In this document: positions 7,040 through 10,873 of the stretch, piece after piece | How positions within the stretch are numbered: position 1 is the first letter of the stretch | How the letters are laid out: each line of letters starts with the position of its first letter | Source: an uncultured Bacilli bacterium | GTDB lineage: Bacteria > Bacillota_I > Bacilli_A > RFN20 > CAG-631 | Direction of reading: 5' to 3' | Assembly (NCBI GenBank): GCA_934202505.1 | Contig: CAKPXW010000053.1 | Location: 1 to 10,873, forward strand | DNA length: 10,873 nt | Notes under the pieces: generated by a model | What the model was told of the DNA's origin: nothing | Seen by the model: the letters and a program-made list of their open reading frames with translations, nothing else | The model's database searches: none | Program-made: the position numbers and the translations under genes

Positions 7040-7675
7040 ATGGAAAAAGTTATATTTCAAACTTATTCACATTGGTATGAAAGAATGCAACTATTCATTA
7101 AAGAAAATGAAAAAGTTAAAAATTGTGATATTTGTTTTCTTGGCGATTCTATTGTAGAAATGGCTCCAGTAAACAAGTTAATTAAAAATAATGAAGTAAT
7201 TATAAATAGGGGAATTATCTCTGATAAAACTCAAGGAGTTCTTATGTCTCTTGATGATCGTGTAATTGCTATAAACCCTAAAAAGATTGTATTATTCATT
7301 GGTTCAAATGATATTTGTGATGGCTATTTATTAGAAACAATTGTTGCAAATTACATTAAAATTATAAATAGGTTACAAGAAAAATTACCTGATGTAAAAT
7401 TAATTGTTTCTACAATTACTCCTCCTTGCTATTATGTTGATGCTCCAGTTGTTGATCACATTTATCCTGATTGTAGAAGCATAGATAAAATTATTGCTTT
7501 AAATACAATGATTAAAGAATTTGATAAAAAATTTAAAAATGTAGTTGTTTTTGATGCTTTTTCTATTATAAAAGATCAAAATAATTCTTTAGCAGTAGAA
7601 GATACTGTTGATGGAATTCACTTAAATAAACATGGTTATCAAAAAATCGGTCAAGTATTAAGTAAATTATTATAA
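7040..7675 (+). CDS. SGNH/GDSL-family hydrolase (esterase)
   Basis: This 211-residue cytoplasmic serine hydrolase of the SGNH fold has all four signature residues: S37 in FLGDSIVE (block I), G58 in INRGIISDKT (block II), N90 in FIGSNDI (block III), and D191/H194 in DGIHLNKHGY (block V). The family includes lysophospholipases, PAF-acetylhydrolase-like enzymes and carbohydrate O-acetylesterases, and the substrate cannot be read from sequence. There is no signal peptide or membrane segment, so it acts inside the cell. The ribosome site is a loose AAAGGATGGTG stretch (7021-7031) before the ATG. It is divergent from nagA and 13 bases upstream of the EIIB-like gene in one operon. A role in deacetylating imported sugars or wall fragments would suit this context, but that is inference. 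Confidence 0.88.
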   Translation: MEKVIFQTYSHWYERMQLFIKENEKVKNCDICFLGDSIVEMAPVNKLIKNNEVIINRGIISDKTQGVLMSLDDRVIAINPKKIVLFIGSNDICDGYLLETIVANYIKIINRLQEKLPDVKLIVSTITPPCYYVDAPVVDHIYPDCRSIDKIIALNTMIKEFDKKFKNVVVFDAFSIIKDQNNSLAVEDTVDGIHLNKHGYQKIGQVLSKLL

Positions 7676-7688
7676 GGAGGTCATTATT

Positions 7689-8063
7689 ATGATTTTATTT
7701 GCAAGTTTAAATTGGTATTTTTATTTATTAATAGCTATTGGTGGAATAATTGTTTTATTGGCTTTAGTCTTTTTAATTATGTTTTTAGTTTCTAAAAATG
7801 CAAAGAAAAAAATAAATAAAGAAATTAGTAATTTATATACAAATATCATTGATTGTTGTGGTGGAAAAAGCAATATAAAAGAAGTATCATCTATTGGCTC
7901 CAGATTAACTTTAACATTAAATGATAATTCAAAATTAAATGAAGAAAAATTAAAAGAAATTAATATAACTGGCATTTTTAAAACAACTAAAAAAGTAACT
8001 CTAGTTATTGGCGAAATGGCTAGCGAATATGCTAAAAAAATCAACGAAGTATTAAATAATTAA
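7689..8063 (+). CDS. Membrane-anchored EIIB-like protein lacking the active cysteine
   Basis: This 124-residue protein has one N-terminal membrane helix (about 11-34), followed by a lysine-rich stop (N37-AKKKINK), so the C-terminal domain should face the cytoplasm. Residues about 46-122 resemble a glucose/GlcNAc-type PTS EIIB domain: CGGKSNI (57-63), a strand ending in SRLTLTL (71-77), LKEINITGIFKTTKKVTLVIG, and a C-terminal helix. In active EIIB domains this region reads GGKeNI.....C.TRLR, and the cysteine carries the phosphate. Here isoleucine 69 is in that position and threonine 74 replaces the second arginine, while R72 and L73 are kept. Phosphotransfer is therefore unlikely. The start has AAGGAGG (7674-7680) 8 bases before the ATG and overlapping the stop of the SGNH gene. 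A regulatory or structural role is an inference; standalone copies in related genomes may be a known, uncharacterised family. Confidence 0.75.
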   Translation: MILFASLNWYFYLLIAIGGIIVLLALVFLIMFLVSKNAKKKINKEISNLYTNIIDCCGGKSNIKEVSSIGSRLTLTLNDNSKLNEEKLKEINITGIFKTTKKVTLVIGEMASEYAKKINEVLNN

Positions 8064-8069
8064 AAGACT

Positions 8070-8101
8070 AATACAACTTAGAAATAAGTTGTATTTTTAT
8101 T
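8070..8101 (+). terminator. Rho-independent terminator of the SGNH/EIIB-like operon
   Basis: An 11-bp perfect stem (8070-8080 with 8085-8095, arm AATACAACTTA) is closed by a GAAA tetraloop. It is followed by a T run (8094-8098, partly in the stem) and more T-rich sequence. It begins 6 bases after the EIIB-like stop. A second outer pairing, ACTAAT (8067-8072) with ATTAGT (8099-8104), could form an alternative longer stem. Confidence 0.85.
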
Positions 8102-8104
8102 AGT

Positions 8105-8436
8105 AAAAAAAGGAAAAATAACTACATTTCTACAATGAGTGTTAAACACATTTTTTCAACTTCTTTGTAATTTCAATCTATTAATTTATATTTTCCAACA
8201 AAATTTTAGACCTGTATTTTTTCACTATATATTTTTTCTTACTAATTTTCATTTAATATTTTTGTATGTAAAATTTTTATTTTTTCTTGTAAAAGTAGTT
8301 GTAAAACAAATTAATTAAAATCTTTTTTTATAATGCAAGTAATTATTTTTTTAGAATCAATTTTTCATCAAAAGATTCCCATAAATATAATATATTCATA
8401 TCTAATTATTTCACTTTTTAATTTTCTACAAAGAAA
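8105..8436. other. Very AT-rich spacer with no gene seen
   Basis: About 330 bases lie between the ends of two convergent units. All frames are broken by stops within a dozen or so codons, and no tRNA-like or rRNA-like fold is seen. Isolated TATAAT matches occur at 8329-8334 and 8386-8391, but neither has a convincing -35 at the right distance. TTGTAAAA appears twice 12 bases apart (8287-8294, 8299-8306), too little to call a repeat. Confidence 0.6.
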
Positions 8437-8487
8437 AAGAGGATGAAAATCTATTTTGAATTTTTATAGATTTCTAAACATCCTCTT
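8431..8487 (-). terminator. Two-part hairpin terminator of the subtilase gene
   Basis: Outer 9-bp arms AAGAGGATG (8437-8445) and CATCCTCTT (8479-8487) enclose an inner 8-bp stem, AAATCTAT (8447-8454) with ATAGATTT (8466-8473). On the minus strand the outer stem runs into TTTTTCTTT, a good T tract. It begins 18 bases after the subtilase stop. The plus-strand side lacks a T tract, so the direction is clear. Confidence 0.8.
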
Positions 8488-8505
8488 AAATAACTATAAA
8501 TTATA

Positions 8506-10545
8506 TTATTGAGTCATTGGTACTTTATCTTTATCATAGAAAACTAAAATTCCATTTAAATAAGCATCTAAATCTTCATCTACTAATGCAATGATTCCAC
8601 TTGGTAAAATATAACTACCATTAATTGAAACTTGCATTATTGAAGTACTATTAATTCCTCCTATCAATGCTATATCGAATTTTAAATCTAGTAAATGATG
8701 ACATCCCAAACACTCTGCGTATCTTTCATTAATAATTTCTGATTGTAATATTGTATGGCCTTGTGTTGACCCAGTAGTTTGTCCACATTCACATGTTAAT
8801 TTATGCCATTTATAATTATAATATTGCATTGAATATGAATGTGTATGTGGTTCACCAGTAATAGATACATTTATGGTACCTCTTGCAGTAGGGCTAACAT
8901 AATTAGATTGTAGATAATATGTTCCAACTAATAAATCATAACTAAATGTTTTTGTTAAGCCTTCATTAGTAGATGTTTGTAAAACATTTATTTTATTAAA
9001 ATTAGAGTCATATAATGTTACTTCTAGCGAACTAGATGATGAAATTGTAAAATCATATTCATATGAATTCTCAACATTCATTTTTAGAAAATAATTTTTT
9101 TCATTAAAGAATGTACTTGTTGAATCAATAACTTTACTTAACGACTTTGAATTATATTTTAATGTTGTAGAAGAACCATAATTATTTAATACGTATTTAA
9201 CTGAATTATATGCATTAAGTTTTAAAACTTTTTGGTCAATTTCACTAGTCGCATCAGAATCATTTGCCTTATTAGGAATTGAAATAGTTATTTGATCTGC
9301 ACCTTTTAAAATTGCTTGTTTTAACTGGCTAGTCGTTAAATGTTCATTTGTTGATAATAATAATGCAGCAACTCCTGTCACGTGAGGAGCAGCCATTGAT
9401 GTTCCTGATTTATAAGAATATCCTAAAGAGGAATATGTAGTTGGAACTGTACTATATATATTTGTACCAGGTGCATAAATATGAACATTTGAATTATTTG
9501 TTGAATAGTTTGAAGAAAAGCGACGAGTACCATCACTATTTAATGCACCAACTGAAATTATATTATCTAAGTTAAAACTTCCATTTAAATTCACTCTTTC
9601 ATCAATATCTGTTGTCTCATTGCCTGCTGCCCATATAAATAATCCATTATACTTACTTATTGCAGTTCTTATAGCAGTTGAATTCCCGAATCCACTTACA
9701 CTATAATTTATTATAGAAATTTGTTCATCTGTTCCCCATCTATCTTGAGCCCATTCAATTGCTGAAATTACATCAGTAGAAGAAAATGTATTGTTTGTAT
9801 TTGATGCTTGCAAAGGAACCAAAGAAACATTCCAATTTACTCCTACAACTCCAGTTTCATTGTTTCCAACTGCACCAATCGTTCCTGCAACATGAGTACC
9901 ATGTGAGTGAGTATCATCATTTGTTATATCATTATCGTTAAAAGTATCTACTCCTGAAACCAAATTTGCATTTAAATCAACATGATTTGAAATTCCAGTA
10001 TCAATAATACCAACTCTTATTTTACTATTTCCTGTTGTAAAATTCCAAGCGTTTTCTACATTAATTCCATTTGTGCCATTTAATCCCCATAATTTATCAT
10101 TAACATATTCAGGGTCATTAGGATCAATTGCAGTCTCAAAAATATAATTTGGTTCAACACTAAATACACCTCTTAATTTTTTTAAATGAGAAATAGTTTT
10201 CAAAACATTTTTTTTATCTTTTTCCTTTAAGTTAATTTGTAAAATTTGTTTAAAATCATTATTTTCATTTTTACAATTATAATCACGTTTTGATAAATCA
10301 ATAATTGATTTAATTTCAACTCCAGCGAAAGACTTGACACTATGTACTTTATTTATTTTACTTATTTCCGAATTTAAAACAACAATAACATTGTCATCCT
10401 CAAAGTTTTCATTTAAGAGAACATCATCATAACTAAATGCTATAACCTTATTATTCTTTTCAATATTCAATATCATTATCGAAGTTAATAACACGCAAAC
10501 TATTATAGACATTAATTTAATCGATATTCGTCTAAATTTATACAT
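8506..10545 (-). CDS. Secreted S8-family subtilisin-like serine protease
   Basis: This 679-residue exported protease probably acts outside the cell or at its surface. Parts in order: a basic n-region (MYKFRR) and hydrophobic segment (about 11-27), with likely signal cleavage near A36; an I9-type inhibitory propeptide (about 52-137, ending VEPNYIFE); the catalytic domain (about 150-455) with D182 in IIDTGI, H215 in SHGTHVAGT, oxyanion N309 in AAGNE, and S383 in SGTSMAAPHVTG; a beta-sandwich like pre-peptidase C-terminal (PPC) domains (about 470-562); and a Cys/His-rich segment (about 566-620) with HTHSY, CECG (585-588) and CLGC (612-615). A final stretch of about 60 residues has no feature I recognise. 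There is no LPXTG motif or C-terminal membrane helix. All catalytic residues are present. The start has AAGGAG (10560-10555) before the ATG. It follows the upstream gene by 20 bases in the same operon and ends at the hairpin terminator. Confidence 0.95.
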   Translation of the reverse strand: MYKFRRISIKLMSIIVCVLLTSIMILNIEKNNKVIAFSYDDVLLNENFEDDNVIVVLNSEISKINKVHSVKSFAGVEIKSIIDLSKRDYNCKNENNDFKQILQINLKEKDKKNVLKTISHLKKLRGVFSVEPNYIFETAIDPNDPEYVNDKLWGLNGTNGINVENAWNFTTGNSKIRVGIIDTGISNHVDLNANLVSGVDTFNDNDITNDDTHSHGTHVAGTIGAVGNNETGVVGVNWNVSLVPLQASNTNNTFSSTDVISAIEWAQDRWGTDEQISIINYSVSGFGNSTAIRTAISKYNGLFIWAAGNETTDIDERVNLNGSFNLDNIISVGALNSDGTRRFSSNYSTNNSNVHIYAPGTNIYSTVPTTYSSLGYSYKSGTSMAAPHVTGVAALLLSTNEHLTTSQLKQAILKGADQITISIPNKANDSDATSEIDQKVLKLNAYNSVKYVLNNYGSSTTLKYNSKSLSKVIDSTSTFFNEKNYFLKMNVENSYEYDFTISSSSSLEVTLYDSNFNKINVLQTSTNEGLTKTFSYDLLVGTYYLQSNYVSPTARGTINVSITGEPHTHSYSMQYYNYKWHKLTCECGQTTGSTQGHTILQSEIINERYAECLGCHHLLDLKFDIALIGGINSTSIMQVSINGSYILPSGIIALVDEDLDAYLNGILVFYDKDKVPMTQ

Positions 10546-10565
10546 AACAAAATTCTCCTTTACTT

Positions 10566-10873
10566 TTAATTTATGTTTTCAAAAACTAATATTCTATCTG
10601 TTGATGAATAATAAAAATCAACATCAGCAATTGATTCAATAATATTAAGATCTTCAGCTGGTGATTCAAAATATGGATTATTTATCATAAATACTACACT
10701 TTTATTATATGTACCATAATATTTAGTAATTGTAAAATCACTAGCCTTGGCTTTATCTATGGAATTTGACTCTTTATTTCGCATATTGTATGCAGAGATT
10801 TCTTTTATTTTATTTGCAGCTACTTCTACAGTACTCATATCTGGTTCCATTACATATAGTTTTCCTGCACTAT
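10566..10873 (-). CDS. Unidentified protein, C-terminal part (cut by the right edge)
   Basis: The reading frame stays open to the window edge, giving at least 101 residues, so the ATG at 10850-10848 is probably internal; the codons before it read S-A-G-K-L-Y-V. The visible part has an N-terminal helical stretch (VEVAANKIKEISAY), a polar linker, and a segment rich in tyrosine and beta-strand-forming residues (TITKYYGTYNKSVVFMI...VDFYYSS...ILVFENIN). I recall similar YYGTYN/VVFMI...ILVF tails at the ends of uncharacterised, often exported, Bacillota proteins, but cannot confirm this without a search. It precedes the secreted subtilase by 20 bases and is almost certainly cotranscribed with it. 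Its signal peptide, if any, and its promoter lie outside the window. Confidence 0.75.
   Translation of the reverse strand, partial: SAGKLYVMEPDMSTVEVAANKIKEISAYNMRNKESNSIDKAKASDFTITKYYGTYNKSVVFMINNPYFESPAEDLNIIESIADVDFYYSSTDRILVFENIN

Noticed and set aside
7721..8044. Minus-strand 107-codon open frame opposite the EIIB-like gene
   Set aside because: The plus strand has a strong ribosome site, operon position, terminator and EIIB-like pattern; the minus frame has none of these.
8287..8306. Two copies of TTGTAAAA
   Set aside because: Only two short copies in AT-rich sequence; not a CRISPR or a regulatory repeat array.
8386..8391. TATAAT in the spacer, possibly starting a small RNA toward the hairpin at 8437-8487
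   Set aside because: The -35 is poor and the hairpin has no T tract on the plus strand, so no RNA gene can be supported.
1..10873. Mycoplasma-type genetic code (TGA as Trp)
   Set aside because: alr ends in TGA at the expected place, and tryptophan codons I checked are TGG.
1..10873. Mobile elements, CRISPR arrays, tRNA or rRNA genes
   Set aside because: No transposase or integrase, no regularly spaced repeats and no recognisable RNA gene were found on either strand.

Overview
The window comes from a very AT-rich, anaerobic, Gram-positive-type bacterium. I infer an uncultured gut lineage of Bacilli (RF39- or Erysipelotrichia-like), and this assignment is not proven. The evidence is the strong purine-rich ribosome binding sites, the low-GC codon use, a one-piece pyruvate:ferredoxin oxidoreductase (anaerobic pyruvate metabolism), an alanine racemase (a peptidoglycan precursor enzyme) and a secreted subtilase. 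One gene ends in TGA and tryptophan codons that I checked are TGG, so the standard bacterial code applies rather than the Mollicutes code.

Layout. The left edge holds the first five codons of a minus-strand gene. Next comes a hairpin terminator, then nifJ (minus, 101-3625) with its promoter. A short divergent spacer leads to alr (plus, 3800-4816), whose end overlaps the end of rlmH by 10 bases. A tightly packed minus-strand operon follows, in transcription order nagA (GlcNAc-6-phosphate deacetylase), a DEDDh 3'-5' exonuclease and rlmH. nagA is divergent from a plus-strand pair, an SGNH/GDSL hydrolase and a membrane-anchored EIIB-like protein, which ends at a clear terminator. About 330 bases of very AT-rich sequence without a gene follow. 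The right end is a minus-strand pair: a protein cut by the window edge, then a secreted S8 subtilase that ends at a two-part hairpin terminator.

How the genes may work together. nifJ, alr and rlmH are housekeeping genes. The most interesting part is 6920-8063. nagA and the SGNH/EIIB-like pair are divergent, their predicted promoters overlap, and a perfect 20-bp palindrome sits across that promoter region. The EIIB-like protein keeps the glucose/GlcNAc-type EIIB fold signature, but isoleucine replaces the phosphorylated cysteine and the domain is tethered to the membrane. It therefore looks like a sensor or regulatory relic rather than a phosphotransfer subunit. An amino-sugar-responsive module is a reasonable inference that can be tested. 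The protease operon on the right appears to act at or outside the cell surface; the subtilase ends in an unusual Cys/His-rich, zinc-ribbon-like segment.
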